From Tilletia caries (lineage: Eukaryota > Basidiomycota > Exobasidiomycetes > Tilletiales > Tilletiaceae): 64,000 bases of DNA. Below the pieces are notes generated by a model that saw nothing but the letters and a program-made list of their open reading frames with translations, made no database searches and had not been told where the DNA came from. Below are positions 22,301 through 33,214 of the stretch, in pieces. Every line of letters begins with the position of its first letter. The stretch's first letter is position 1. Position numbers and translations under genes: made by a program. Where the stretch lies: positions 1,240,001-1,304,000 of the forward strand of contig JALUTQ010000001.1 in NCBI GenBank assembly GCA_032718865.1, written 5' to 3'.

Positions 22301-24031
22301 GGCTCCGGGACGGCATAGGGCTGTTCACAACCGGTCCGAGTCCACGACACAACACAAAAACGTCAACAACCACAACACCATCACCACACGACCCACGAGC
22401 CTCTCCGCGCGCCGCCGCGACAGGTATTACGCAAGGCAGCAGCCGGCGCCCAGTTCCAGCATCACACCCCACAGCTCGAAGTGTCCCCGATGGAACACAG
22501 GCTTCCCGCTTCCTGAACCACGCAGGAGCATTATCGGTGCAACTGTTTGCCCTCGAGTCTCAACTCAATCACAACTCGGACAACCATCTTCTGCAACGAC
22601 CACACGCAAGGTTCTCTCCTCGGGCCACCGTGCTCATCGGGACTCGACCAGTCGTCGGCGTCCGGAGCAATCATGCGGCAGCCCAGGCACGACTTTCTCT
22701 TGGCTGGACGTACAAGGATCGGTGGGAGCAGTGAATGGCATGGTTGAGAGGGCATGGGAAAGGAAGGGAGATGCTCAGTTGAGGCGGCAATGGCGTGCCT
22801 CAGGAGGCAGGCGCAGAGGTGGTACGGATGGGCTGGGAAATTGGCGCTTGGCAGGAGTGCAGGACCAGACTGGCACGAGACAGCAGTAGCTCAGTCCTAG
22901 GTGGACGAGCTGTAGGGCGGTCTCAGCAGCTGGTGTGAGTGGCATCTCCTCGATGAGGATGTATGCGAGCGGTGGGAGCATCAAGAATAGGCCGTACGAT
23001 CGATGACGAGTGGTTCGGAGGATCGGGCCGCAGTCGGCATTGACGCCGGCGGCAGCATCAACAGCAAAAGGAAACGCGCGTCCCGCGTTCAGTCCTCACG
23101 CTCCACCACCACATCCAGGATCGGCCCATTCAGCAAGTCTCGGTCGCTCAGGACGTCGAGCAACAAGTTCACATGGTCAACATCCGCTCAAGACGCATAC
23201 ATCAGGTCGTCGGAGTAACACAACTATGGCCAGTGGTGCAATGCCCTTGGGAAGCTCCAGCACTTCGAACCCGTGCACAGAAACACGCACCAAACGTAAA
23301 TTAAGGAACACAAGCCAGCCATGCAACACAAGACCCTGTTTGTCCTTCCTCCCTCTTGCACACTCCCGGGCTCGTGCTCGGCCCCATCGGTGTCGACTAG
23401 TCGGTGCTCTGGCACCCGAGCAGTGAGCGCCGGACAAAGGACGACAAGTTGGACGGTTTTGGATTTGGGTCAGTGGAATACGGTACATGAGCTCATCGGC
23501 AGTGGTGGTTTCAGACTTGGAATAGGTGGTATGGCAGGGTGCGGGGCATCATGGGAGCAGGACGGTAGTGTAGGATGGATGTAGGATGAGGTTATATGGG
23601 ATATGGTTGATTATCGGTGGACGGTGATCAGCAAGGTGGTGTAGTGCGTGGGCATGCAGGAACGGTGGGAGCAAGTCAGGGTTCGGCACATCGGCACATC
23701 GACATATGGGCGCGAAAACCCCCGAGCCAGCAACAGGCACCATTACTGCATTACACGGCAATCGGGCTAACATCCGCGACAAGTCACCTCCCTGCGCCAT
23801 CATGGTACCCCCTCACCGCTCAATCATCAACCATCAACATACCGTCGTACGGCACATCGACTTCAGCATCAGCAGTCGACGCACACACACACATTTCGCT
23901 TCATTTACGACACGTACGATAACGATTCATAACCCCCCCGACGACTACAGGTCTGGAGAGCTAGGATACACGCCTCAGCACGGTCAACTAGGCGACCCTC
24001 ATTGTCAGAACAGGATACTCGAGGTGGGAGA
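19312..24031. other. 4.7 kb without a recognisable gene
   Basis: Many ORFs of 60-370 codons occur in all frames, but none shows a known domain, and no reverse transcriptase, integrase or transposase motif was found on either strand. Base composition is GC-rich and close to that of coding DNA, so highly decayed genes are possible. It lies exactly between the two 235-bp repeats. Confidence 0.5.
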
Positions 24032-24262
24032 GTTGGAAATCACCGGTCCACGCACTTGTGGAGTGGTCTCTTCCGGTAGTCTCGTAGTCTGTCGAGCACC
24101 TTTTCTTCCCTTCTGAGCTTCTCAGCTTCACCTTTCATCCTGTCTACCACATCGCATTCCGCTTGTACTTCAGTCCCTTCTAGGTACAATCCACACTCTC
24201 CTTTGGCGTCGGATACCTCTTGTCTGCTTCCCGTTCTCGCCCGTTCAGGGGAGATATCCAAC
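24032..24262 (-). repeat. 235-bp repeat, copy 2
   Basis: Direct copy of 19033-19270. It is preceded by a purine-rich GAGGTGGGAGAG and followed by a different tRNA-like sequence (24263-24330). Confidence 0.65.
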
Positions 24263-24330
24263 TTGGGGTTCGAACTCTCGACCCGCACAATCAGAATGCC
24301 CAGTGCTTTCCACTGGACCATACGCGCTTT
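24263..24330 (-). other. tRNA-like sequence with A and B boxes next to repeat copy 2
   Basis: On the minus strand a good RNA polymerase III A box (TGGTCCAGTGG) is followed about 38 nt later by a B box (GAGTTCGAACCCC), then directly by the 235-bp repeat. The anticodon and acceptor stems pair poorly, so it is a tRNA-derived promoter rather than a tRNA. It differs from the tRNA at copy 1. Confidence 0.55.
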
Positions 24331-24501
24331 TTCAGCACGGCAAATCATTCTCTAATCAGTACTTATACACTATAAATTGGCATTATCGCGAGGCTGGTTA
24401 AGAAAACTCGCCCAAAAGTCTCGGATCACACCTCAGGGAACCACCCTGAGCATAGGCATTTGGAAAGAAGAGTAGATTATCCTGCTATTTACATTGACAG
24501 T

Positions 24502-25105
24502 CCTGACTCCTGGGACGGTCCCCGTGGGACAATACCGGGGTTTTTGCGCTAGGACAGTCCCGGTCAGCCCTGTGGTCTCATCCCGGGACACTCCCGCCCT
24601 GGGACCCTCCCAGTCAGTCCCCCAGGTCTGCTGGTGTAGTGTTCACGGGCGGCGCCGGGGTCGCCGCTCAGTGAGTCAGGACAATCAGTGAAGTTCACTC
24701 ACTCCATCTTTCGGGAAAAACCAACAACGCCGCGTTTTTGGGACCTCTCTCAAGAATAAGCTTAACGTCCACAAACGGTTTGTACCATACAGCTCTCACG
24801 TCTATGAGAGATTGTTTTCAAATTTTTGTGCTCTGCTTGCAATCTCTGCCAACCGACCGAGAAAAGTCTCTGTAAATTGCACTCGAGCGGCCGAGCTTTC
24901 TGAGATCCGTTTGATGAGAAAAAGAGACACTATACACTCCCCTACACCAGCAGACCTGGGGGACTGACAGGGAGGGTCCGGGGTCGGGACAGGTCTGGTA
25001 TTCGACCAGGGCGACAACCGGGATTGTCCTGACGGAGAAATCCCAGAGCTGTCCCAGAGGTACCGTCCAGGTACCATCCCTGGGCCGGGACAGATCCTGG
25101 AGTGT
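24502..25105. repeat. inverted pair of GGGACNGTCCC-word repeats
   Basis: 24502-24639 and 24942-25105 are rich in iterated CTGGGACGGTCCC-type words and face each other through inverted CCCAGGTCTGCTGGTGTAG ends. The 300 bp between them has no recognised gene. A third copy lies at 28689-28916 and ends in the same CTGCTGGTGTAG. Confidence 0.6.
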
Positions 25106-25443
25106 CCCAGAGGTGGACTCTCAGCACTGGTCACCTCAATTCCAAGCATTCATAGAGACCACAGTGGTGCTAATATCTTCGATTAAGTTTGTGATAGCGA
25201 GAATTCCATACATGTTCAGCGTGTCAGAGACTCCGAATCACATCTTCCAGGGATCGCGTGGCAGGGAGGACTTGATACATGTGATGCATTTCCCACCCAG
25301 ATCGGCAAAGCGTATCGTTGAGGATGGCCGTTTACGGGTCGTCGTCGATGTTATGGCTGACCTCGTATGTTGTCGCATTGACTGTCTCCCGCTCTTGCCT
25401 TCGCAGTCGTGTGTTGGTGATGGGACACTCATGCGTTGTGCAG

Positions 25444-26103
25444 TAAGGATCTTCCCGGAGTAGGATTCCCCGGAGCTCCGCGGACTCCGGGGGACGCTCT
25501 GCACGGGTACGGAGCACGGAGCGAGATTTGAGCATTTTTTACTTGCTTTAGATTTGCGGAGCTACTCCGCGAAGGTATGCCTGCAACTCCGCGGAGCACG
25601 GAGTGAGTTTGCTTACATTGTCAAAAAGGCCCCGGAGTACAGAGCAGACCCCGGAGTCCGTCGAACTCCGGGGATGGCGAAGTGAGTCACGTGATGGTCA
25701 AAACTGAGTCATGTGACCGGTTTTTGAGGGATTTCTTGGCCGAATCAGGTCGAAATACTGTGTATTTCAGCTTTTTTGGGGCAGTAAACCTTTGGAAAGA
25801 AATGATATAGACTTCTAAAGCTGCGATTGAACTGTTTTGATGAGATTTGAACTTCTCCTCACTCCTGAGCCTATGTTGGACTTATTTCGTGACACCCCGG
25901 AGTACCCCGGAGTCCGCGGAGCTATTTTGCGGAGCACGGAGTAGATTCTTGCGCGCAACCGCAACTTCGACGGAGCACGGAGTGCTCGTCAGTTGATCAT
26001 CAGAAATTTTGCGGAGCGCGGAGCTGGCCAGAGCTCGGACGGAGCGGAGCGGAGCGTCGCCCCGGAGTCTGGGCTCCGGGGATCTACTCCGGGAAGATCC
26101 TTA
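25444..26103. mobile_element. hAT-type MITE, GGAGCACGGAG family
   Basis: The 660-bp sequence has TIRs beginning TAAGGATCTTCCCGGAGTAG, identical at both ends over 20 bp. The interior is iterated GGAGCACGGAG and CCCCGGAG words around an AT-rich core. TTGTGCAG on the left and ATGTGCAG two bases beyond the right end suggest an eroded 8-bp duplication. It is a relative of the 17822-18619 element with a different TIR. Confidence 0.7.
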
Positions 26104-26190
26104 TAATGTGCAGTCGTGAACGTGTGCTGGATGACCACGTGCTTAACACGTGGCACCAGTATCTTATCTCTCCCTTTCCTTTCTCTTATC

Positions 26191-26226
26191 TTCCTTTCTC
26201 TTTCTCTTTCTCTTTCTCTTTCTCTC
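26191..26226 (+). repeat. CTTTCT microsatellite
   Basis: About five to six tandem copies of the hexanucleotide TTTCTC/CTTTCT. Confidence 0.8.
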
Positions 26227-26555
26227 GCATCTCTGCATAGCAACACCTGCCTCCACTTCCCTTTCCCTTTTTCCCACGTCACACTTTTCTCTCGCCCTCA
26301 TCCTTACGCTTCTCGAGCTCATCCTTGTACTTAGTCCTTTCTTCCTCGTCATTCACTCACACTTCACTTTGCACATACTACTAGTAGACTCACCAGTCAT
26401 CTCTAGTTTAGTATAGAACGATGTTGATTTTGTTGAGTATTGCCTGTTTCATGGTTGCGAGAAGTCAGGACTCAGGAGTGAGTCAGTGCTGTGTCGCAAA
26501 ACGACTGGGAGATCATGTATGCACTTACTGTGATGGGAATGAGTAAATGCTCTTG

Positions 26556-27690
26556 TCAATAGCTGAGCTTCCGCACGCCGTGAGCGTCAAGAGACACGGA
26601 GAACATTGGCTGCACAAGAGCAAGAGGTCCCTTTGCTCTGTCGGGATGCTGCTGCGGCAGAGAGACTGGGTCACCAAAGAGATGGACCACACGTACCACG
26701 CACGTCTGTTTATGAAGAAAGATGTGAGGCGTTAGCATGTATGCCAACGCGCTTTGGCAACAATGATAGCTCACCCATTGGAGAGGACCATCATCATCTG
26801 CGTCTGAGGGGATCCGAACTGCCGCTCGCACGAAGGACCCGGGATAAATGCGTTCCGAATCGTTTGAGATGGTGAATCGCAGGGAGTGGTACTCGACCTC
26901 GGAAGAACCGGCAAAGCCTTCTTCGCCGAGCAAGATTTGAGCAGCGTCGGCAAACTGGCTGAACACCTTCACCCGCTGGACTTGCAGCTTCTGATAGGCA
27001 CCTGATAGGAGAAAGAGACAAGAAGTTATCAGTGCGAAGCAGCAAAGAAAAGAAACGCAGACATGCTCACCTGGAACCAACTTCTTCTTCTTTACTTCCA
27101 CCCCGTACAACTTCAGCAGCGCGCCTTCCTGAAAGCCGTACGCAAACCGGACCAAAGACGCAGCGTCGTTGCTTCTTTCGTCGAGGATGAGCTGCCGCAC
27201 GAGTTCTTGACCGTAAAGTCTCAGTGCGATATCTCGAGACAGCGCTGCCCGATTTGAACACATGCTCGCATTTCGAGCGACCGTGTTAAATGACTCGTAC
27301 CTTTCCGTAGCAAATCCCTTGGCCGGGCCGAAAAGCGCGATCCCCGCCTCCAGATGGGTCAAGAGATGATACTTTCTCTTGTTCTTCATCTGTTTTGGGT
27401 CCACAATCGCCATCGCGGCGAAGAAATTTTGCATTGCTGTTCTGAAGTTCGTCTGGAGGAAAGATTCATTTAGCAAGTATCTCAATAAATGCTTGAAGAG
27501 GACACTCACTCGGTACTCATCCCTGTCTTGCCTCGGCACCTCTTCGACCAGAATCAGACGCGTGATTACCCCAGCCCATCTACACGCCTGCCACAGACTC
27601 TCTTCAATCTCTCCCTCATTGCGCAAGGGAAGGAGCACCAGACACAGTACTTGTGCAAGAACGCGCATGTTTTTGCCGGTGAGGCCACCT
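26556..27690 (-). pseudogene. Tnp2-like (CACTA-type) transposase C-terminal part
   Basis: Minus-strand exons (from about 27690 to 27510, then 27071-27453, 26775-27001, 26556-26705) encode sequence typical of basidiomycete Tnp2-like proteins: NNAGGLTGKNMRVLAQVL, DPKQMKNKRKYHLLTHLEAG and FATERYESFNTVARNASMCS, ending with a run to VSLDAHGVRKLSY-stop. These proteins are encoded by CACTA-type DNA transposons. The N-terminal catalytic part is missing: upstream of about 27700 the frame becomes the antisense of a different gene on plus. No CACTA-type terminal repeats were found. It is most likely a 5'-truncated remnant, although the remaining exons are clean. Confidence 0.65.
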
Positions 27691-27765
27691 GCGTTGTTGA
27701 GCAGGTAATAGCCGTCGAGCGTGATCGATTCACCAATGCCGTCGACGTCGTCGGTCCCGCCTTTG

Positions 27766-28471
27766 CTGAGCGATACAAGACCGGAGAAGTGCATTTCCTG
27801 GCTCTTGTCTCCTCCGTCATCAAGAAGAAGGTCAACAACCTGCGCTCTCACATACGCGACAAGGTGAGCAATGAGTTTCACTTCTCCATGTTCGTGTGAT
27901 CGATGATGACCTTCCACCTTCCCTTTGCAGATCCATTGGTCTCTCGGACTGGACGCGAACAGGTCGAAACAACACCTCTTCGACCTCTACATGAAGCTAA
28001 CAAAGAGCTGCGGTGTGCCGGTGACGAAAGAGCGCGTGCTGCGCATAGCATACATCGTGAGTGAATGCATACATCTCGCCTTTGAGCGAGAGGATAGCAC
28101 TGACAGCGATTCTTTGAATGCAGCGGAGCTTTGCAATCAAGAACAACCCTCGAAAGGTGGACGGGGAGCCGGTAGATGGCTGGTGGGAGAAGTTGGACGA
28201 ATACATCACTAAGCTGCTCTCCACTACCCGCAGAGACTCGGAGAAAGGCAGACGGTAAGTTTGAATGTATTCGTTTGCTTTCTGGATGTGTGCTGCATCT
28301 GATTTTTCCTCCCATGAACTCAGTGTGCTCAATGCTACATACGATGCGGACAAGACGAAGTTTGGCGATTTCCCGCGACACGGGAAGGGCATCTCCAAGG
28401 CAGGCAGCGAGGACAACGATATTCGCTCCGCTTTCAAGGCCGCTGCGACAGGCAACGCCAACGACCTCTGA
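27766..28471 (+). CDS. uncharacterised protein, 3' part of a multi-exon gene
   Basis: Exons ending at 27863, then 27931-28056, 28124-28254 and 28324-28471, join in frame. They encode ERYKTGEVHFLALVSSVIKK, IHWSLGLDANRSKQHLFDLY, RSFAIKNNPRKVDGEPVDGW followed by WEKLDEYITKL, and VLNATYDADKTKFGDFPRHG to the stop. The pattern (a long helical region, then KNP..-WWEKLD, then a C-terminal Y-D--KFGDFP) recurs in unnamed basidiomycete proteins as I remember them; no function is known to me. The 5' end is unclear and overlaps the Tnp2-like remnant on the other strand, which suggests that one gene was truncated against the other. Confidence 0.5.
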
Positions 28472-28688
28472 TCATCACCTCTCCATCGTTCAGCTCCGAC
28501 TCTTCTTCTTCTGCCACTCTCACCAGTCGCTGACTCGGGACTCCTCAAGGCTCAAATCCATGTTCTCCATGCTCGTTGGCAGTTCGCTCCATAGTCACCT
28601 GTGTTCTGTGACTCAAAATCAAAGCTGTTGTGCACTTGTTTCTTTATGTATCGGCTGTGATTGCTTTGACTGCATACTGGAAGGTGAT

Positions 28689-28916
28689 CTGGGAGTGCTG
28701 ATCTGCCTGGGGGTCCGGTGCATCCCATGGGTCATCTGGGACGGTCCCGGGCATGTCCTGGAGCGGACCCCAGGATTTCGGTCCCGGCAGTTCCCAGGAT
28801 AGCGGAGGAAACGCCGCCGGGACAGTCCCCCGCTGACTGAGCCCATACGAATCTGGGACCGCCACGGGAGATCCCGCGGGAGCGCCACAAACTGTCCCCA
28901 TGGTCTGCTGGTGTAG
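28689..28916 (+). repeat. GGGACNGTCCC-word repeat, third copy
   Basis: Words of the form CTGGGACGGTCCC and GGGGTCCGG run to a CCATGGTCTGCTGGTGTAG end shared with the pair at 24502-25105. Confidence 0.6.
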
Positions 28917-29500
28917 ATTGTGTATGTTTTGATGCCTATGCTTCGTAAAGGAAGCTGGGAGATGCAGGGGAAGCCATAAGCGGGGTCAACTGGCACCTGA
29001 TACTTTGCGTTGGTACCTGGTTGGAACTTAAAATTCGTTCAAGTACAGTGAGTTGTTGAATGTTTGAGATTTTGTGAACTCAGCGTGAGAGTCTCATGCT
29101 GTGTGAGATTCGGTGATGAGACTCGGCGATGAGACCCATCCACTCAGTGAGACACAACACCACCTGCAAGGCTCCAACACCTCAACACTCAACATCTCAA
29201 CACTCAGGATCGCTCACGCTCTACATCCTCCACTCTACATACATCTACAACCCACGACAGACCATCAGACTGTTACATTTAATCGCAATATCTTTACGGT
29301 GGCCGGTGGGGCTTTGCCTGGTAGGAATGTGCGATACATGCTGGTTCTGCTAGAATGCTAAATGCTGATTTCCTTCACTCTAGAGTCTAGTACTGACCAT
29401 CCTTCTCCTGCGATGATCCCTGCACCCCATTCCCCCCCCGCAGTGCCCATACAGCATACCTCGGACCTCTCTTTGATCTTTCGCTGGCGCGGGTATTGAG

Positions 29501-30551
29501 ATGGCAAGAGCGGAATCGTCTGGGTCTTCTTGAGCCAAGGGAACGTTTCGACCGCCCGTATCCGACGCTCTCAAACTCTACATCATACAGCAAGTGATCC
29601 TTGGCAATCTCACCGTCGACCAAGCCGTCGCAACAGGACACATCAGCCGCGCTACACTCTTTCGCGAGCTGAAGATCTATCGCGAGACCGGACACATCAC
29701 AGAGCGGAAGAAATCGTTTGGTACCAAAGCCAAAGCGTCTCCAGAAGCTCGCGCCTATGTGTTGGCTTTGTTCCAGCATCGCCCATCCCTGTACCTCCGC
29801 GAAGCAGTCGTAATGCTACACCGACACTTCGGAATTCAGGTCGATAAGAGCACGATTGGGAGCTGGCTCAAACAAGAGGGTATCTCGAACAAGAAACTAA
29901 GCAAGGTCGCCACGCAACAGGACGGAACCGATAGGATCGAGTATACCCTACTCATGGGGCAGTTCCTCCCTCATCAGCTGGTTTTTGCAGACGAGACGCA
30001 TTTCGATTGGCGAAACGCAAACAGATCCATGGGCTGGGCAGCGATAGGACAACGTGCCGAGGAACGACAAGACTTTCGACGCTCAGGTGGGCTCAGCATA
30101 CTTCCAGCCATGGACGAAAACGGGATTCTCACGGCGTGGTGTGTGGAGGGTGCCGTTGATGGCGAGAAGTTTGATTACTGGGTGGAACACTTTCTGCTGC
30201 CGAAAATGAACCCTTTTCCGGGGTCACGGTCAGTTCTTGTCCTCGACAACTGCAACATCCACAAGGACACACGCGTCCGCCAGAAAATTGAGGACAAAGG
30301 TGAGCATCGCAACTCTCGATTAACAGCAAGCTTGTACTTATATACTGAATTCATTCTCTTCAGGATGCATCTTGCAATTCCTTCCTCCATACTCGCCGGA
30401 TCTCAACCCAATTGAGACCGCATTCAATTCGATTAAGCGATACGTCCAGTCCCATGGCTTGAAGACGCGAGCGGACATCATTCAGGCGACGTATGCTGCC
30501 GTCAAGCCCGAGCATGCCAAAGCATACTTTCGCAACAGCGGATATGTTTGA
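29501..30551 (+). pseudogene. Tc1/mariner transposase with one in-frame stop
   Basis: ATG at 29501 (MARAESSGSS) runs into TGA at 29531, after which the same frame stays open: AKGTFRPPVSDALKLYIIQQ, then an HTH region (DQAVATGHISRATLFRELKI) and the catalytic core. The core motifs are HQLVFADETHFDWR (first Asp), VLVLDNCNIHKD (second Asp) and PPYSPDLNPIE (Glu). One GT-AG intron (30300-30363) splits EDK-GCILQF. The protein ends at NSGYV-stop (30549). Apart from TGA the frame is intact over about 340 codons. A GTG at 29594 opens the longest stop-free ORF but is not a likely fungal start. The enzyme would cut the element at its TIRs and insert it at TA. Confidence 0.82.
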
Positions 30552-30822
30552 GCCCGTGTACTGAAGAACGACCTGTGTCGAACGCAAAAAGGAATTGAAC
30601 GCTTGTACTTGACTGTAAAAGCGCATTGAATTGTTTTTCATCGACGGAGACCCTTTGGTTTATGTGTAGAGAAGTAAGAAGAACAGGTAGGCATTTTATG
30701 CCTGTAGAGAGTGGAGTGTAGTGTGTCATGTGTGTGATTTAGAGATGCAGGACTTTGAAAAAGCGAAAGGTGCCTGCAAGTGCAGCCTGATTGAAAAGAA
30801 AACCTCGCCCCGTGGGAGTTTC

Positions 30823-32511
30823 CTAGTCAACCCTAGCCCTGGTATTTGCTCCAGAATCATCCAAGTCGGAGGTAGCTTTTCGTTTGCCATTGGAAGCTCC
30901 GACGACATCCGTCGAGGTTGATGCCGATGAGACCGAGGATCCGGCAGTACTTGCAAAACTTGTTGCAGCGATTGACTTCCGGCGCCATCGAGTCATTGCC
31001 GCCGCGAACTGATGAGCGAGCGTCTTTTCGATCTTTAGGTCCTTCAGGGCCTCCTCATCTTTCTCCAGATGCAGGAGCTCATCCGCCTCCATATAGCCTG
31101 CCTCGCGCAGGATCGTCGCAACCTTTGGTGAAGCGGAACACTCCTTGATCCATGTTTAGAGGTCCATGTCGGGACCGGCCGCGGGAAGCTGATTCTCCTT
31201 GTCTCTGGAGTGGCTTTCCTCCACCTTCATCAACCCCGGCTCCTCCTTGACTTTTAAGTAGTCGTCCAGGTCGATGCTATTCTCGAAGCTTGATCCCGGT
31301 CCGGTCATCGGCTGCAAGGGCTTCCGCCGAACTGAACCGCGCTTGCCTCCTTCATCCGCTCCGGAAACCTCCGCCTGATCTTCGTTAGCGACTTCTTCTT
31401 TGATGATGCCTGCCTTCGGCATGAAGATCTCTGTTGCAGGTGGGAAATCCACCGTCACCCCAGCAGCGCTATCTGCCAACGCCGCCGCCCAGGCAAACCG
31501 GTGAGCACACTTGAGGTTAACGTGCTGTTGAGGATTTCGAGGGTGAATGTAGCACGAAGGATGCGCCCTGGAACGATTATGGCAGTCGGAAGCATTGCAA
31601 ATCCATCTCTTGACGACCTGTCGATCGTATTGCCTGAGTTGATCGCTGACGTGCTGAAGATCCTGTATATTCTTCATACACGAGTCGTCCTTCTTCGACG
31701 AGGCAGAGGCACCAGATGCGACAGCAGGAGTGAACAGCGGTTCTATCTCCTTGACGAGCACCGTAGCGGCCCGTTTTGAAGATTGCAGAGCGGCCTCGAT
31801 AAAGTCGTCGAAAACTTCCTCGTTCTTGAGCTTCGTCTTCTCCGAGAAAAGGTGACCGGCGCTGTGGAGCGAAACCTCTACGAGCCAGTTGTCCCAATCT
31901 CCACTGATGGTCTCCTTTTTGTCCTCCTGTACGACTGCCAGCAGCATTCCCTAATGATGTGATGCGTAATTCAAAAGTCAGAAGATGCAAGATGCTCAAT
32001 GTATGCTCTCATGACACTCACTTTGAACATCGCAAATGTGGTACGCGTTTCCAATTTCAGCATGCGCTGCGCTCCAAGTTGTTGGTGCTTCTTCTCCTTA
32101 TCCACCTTGGCTTTAGGATTTGGTGCAGCAAAAATCTTGATTCCGAGATCAGTTGGAAGCCAATCTGTAAAGCAACTAAGCATAAGTTACTTTTGAACAT
32201 CATGCATTCATGCGCATGCGATATGCCACGATTCACTCACCCAGCGGCGGCGCGTCACCGGTGCGCAATGCTTTGTTAGCCGTCGTTCTAGTCGATCTCC
32301 CTCTTTTTGGGATTGGAGCTTCTTCCTTCGCTGGAGGAAGGTCTTCAGAGTCCTCGGAGAATCGCTCCTCTTCTTCTTCAGCATCGCCGGGCTGCTGAGC
32401 CTGCAAGCTCCCGATAACTTCCCGGCCAGAAAGCGTTGGTTTGAATCGTCTCTTCTTGTTTGTGAGGGATGTCGGATCTTGTTGTTGTTCTTCTGCAATA
32501 GCTTGGGACAT
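30823..32511 (-). pseudogene. second, accessory protein of the Tc1-type element
   Basis: Exons 32241-32511, 32022-32164 and 31156-31950 join in frame to 402 residues (MSQAIAEEQQQDPTSL...). After the TAA at 31156 the same frame stays open for another 110 codons to 30823 (TWIKECSASPKVATILREAG and onward), so the original protein was probably about 512 residues. Visible parts are a charged N-terminus, a conserved-looking LDWLPTDLGIKIFAA block, and a Cys/His cluster WICNASDCHNRSRAHPSCYI ending in a KCAHRFAWAAA segment, which looks like a metal-binding module. An acidic linker and a KRKATSDLDD tail with basic NLS-like residues follow. I do not recognise the family. Position inside the TIRs and opposite orientation to the transposase make it element-encoded. 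Confidence 0.65.
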
Positions 32512-33214
32512 TGCTGTATACTGTCCAGACTCCAGTGCGGCGGTGTTGATCGTAAGAATGAGGATTGAGAACTGCGGGCTCTGGGGACAGCAGAAAGAGA
32601 GGAAAGAGGAGGATGGAAGATGGGAATAGTAGAGAAACTGTGCGACAGGAAGGAAACAAGAACGATGAAGTTGTTAGCAGACGATGGATACAGGACAAAG
32701 CAGCAGCCCAGGTCGAGAAGCATGGCGAGACGTTCAATACTGATGACTGAAGAGTGAGGAGTGCCGAGTGGTATAGTAGAAACCCAAATGCACGTTGCAT
32801 GATGCTTTACCAGCAACGTACTCACGATGACTTTGCGGCGGTAGCAATCTGAGGGCAAAGTCGATAACGCTGCGTGATGAGGCGTTGAGGTGTTGGTTGT
32901 GTTGCTCTCAGGTGAGTGAGTGAGTGGTGAGGTTGGGGTCTCACCATGGAGTTTCGACATCGGCGTCTTACACGCTCACACACACTGCGAGACTCTCACG
33001 CTGAGTTCACAAAATCTCAAACATTCAACAACTCACTGTATCAAGAATCAAGATGCATTGCTGAAGTTATACTCAGTGGAGAATGAGTATGGGGATGGAC
33101 AAACAGTTACGGGCTCGTATTTGAATGAGATAGACAATAGAGGCAGAGAGGGTGAGTAAGATGATTCATGGTTGGGTCCCGGAGCTTTCACACTTGAATC
33201 TTGATGCGATGCAG

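Larger units (their letters stand above)
29046..33038. mobile_element. two-gene Tc1/mariner-type transposon with perfect 50-bp TIRs
   Basis: The 3993-bp element is bounded by TIRs identical over 50 bp (29046-29095 and 32989-33038), beginning CAGTGAGTTGTTGAATG, each flanked by TA (29044-29045, 33039-33040). The TA duplication and CAGT tip are Tc1/mariner hallmarks. It encodes a DDE transposase on plus (29501-30551) and a second protein on minus (30823-32511). Each gene has one in-frame stop although the TIRs are perfect, so the copy is young but probably inactive, or uses recoding or unrecognised splicing. Confidence 0.88.

Noticed and set aside
19488..23922. Many long ORFs, including 368 codons at 21628-22734
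   Set aside because: They overlap in several frames on both strands, have no recognisable domain or start context, and look like open frames expected in GC-rich DNA.
24263..24330. Functional tRNA gene
   Set aside because: A and B boxes are good, but the anticodon stem has several mismatches and no acceptor stem can be formed because the 235-bp repeat follows directly.
26118..26416. ORFs of repeated Ser/Leu/Phe
   Set aside because: They are translations of a CT-rich microsatellite.
26106..26550. CACTA-type terminal repeats for the Tnp2-like remnant
   Set aside because: No CACTA tip or matching inverted end could be found on either side.
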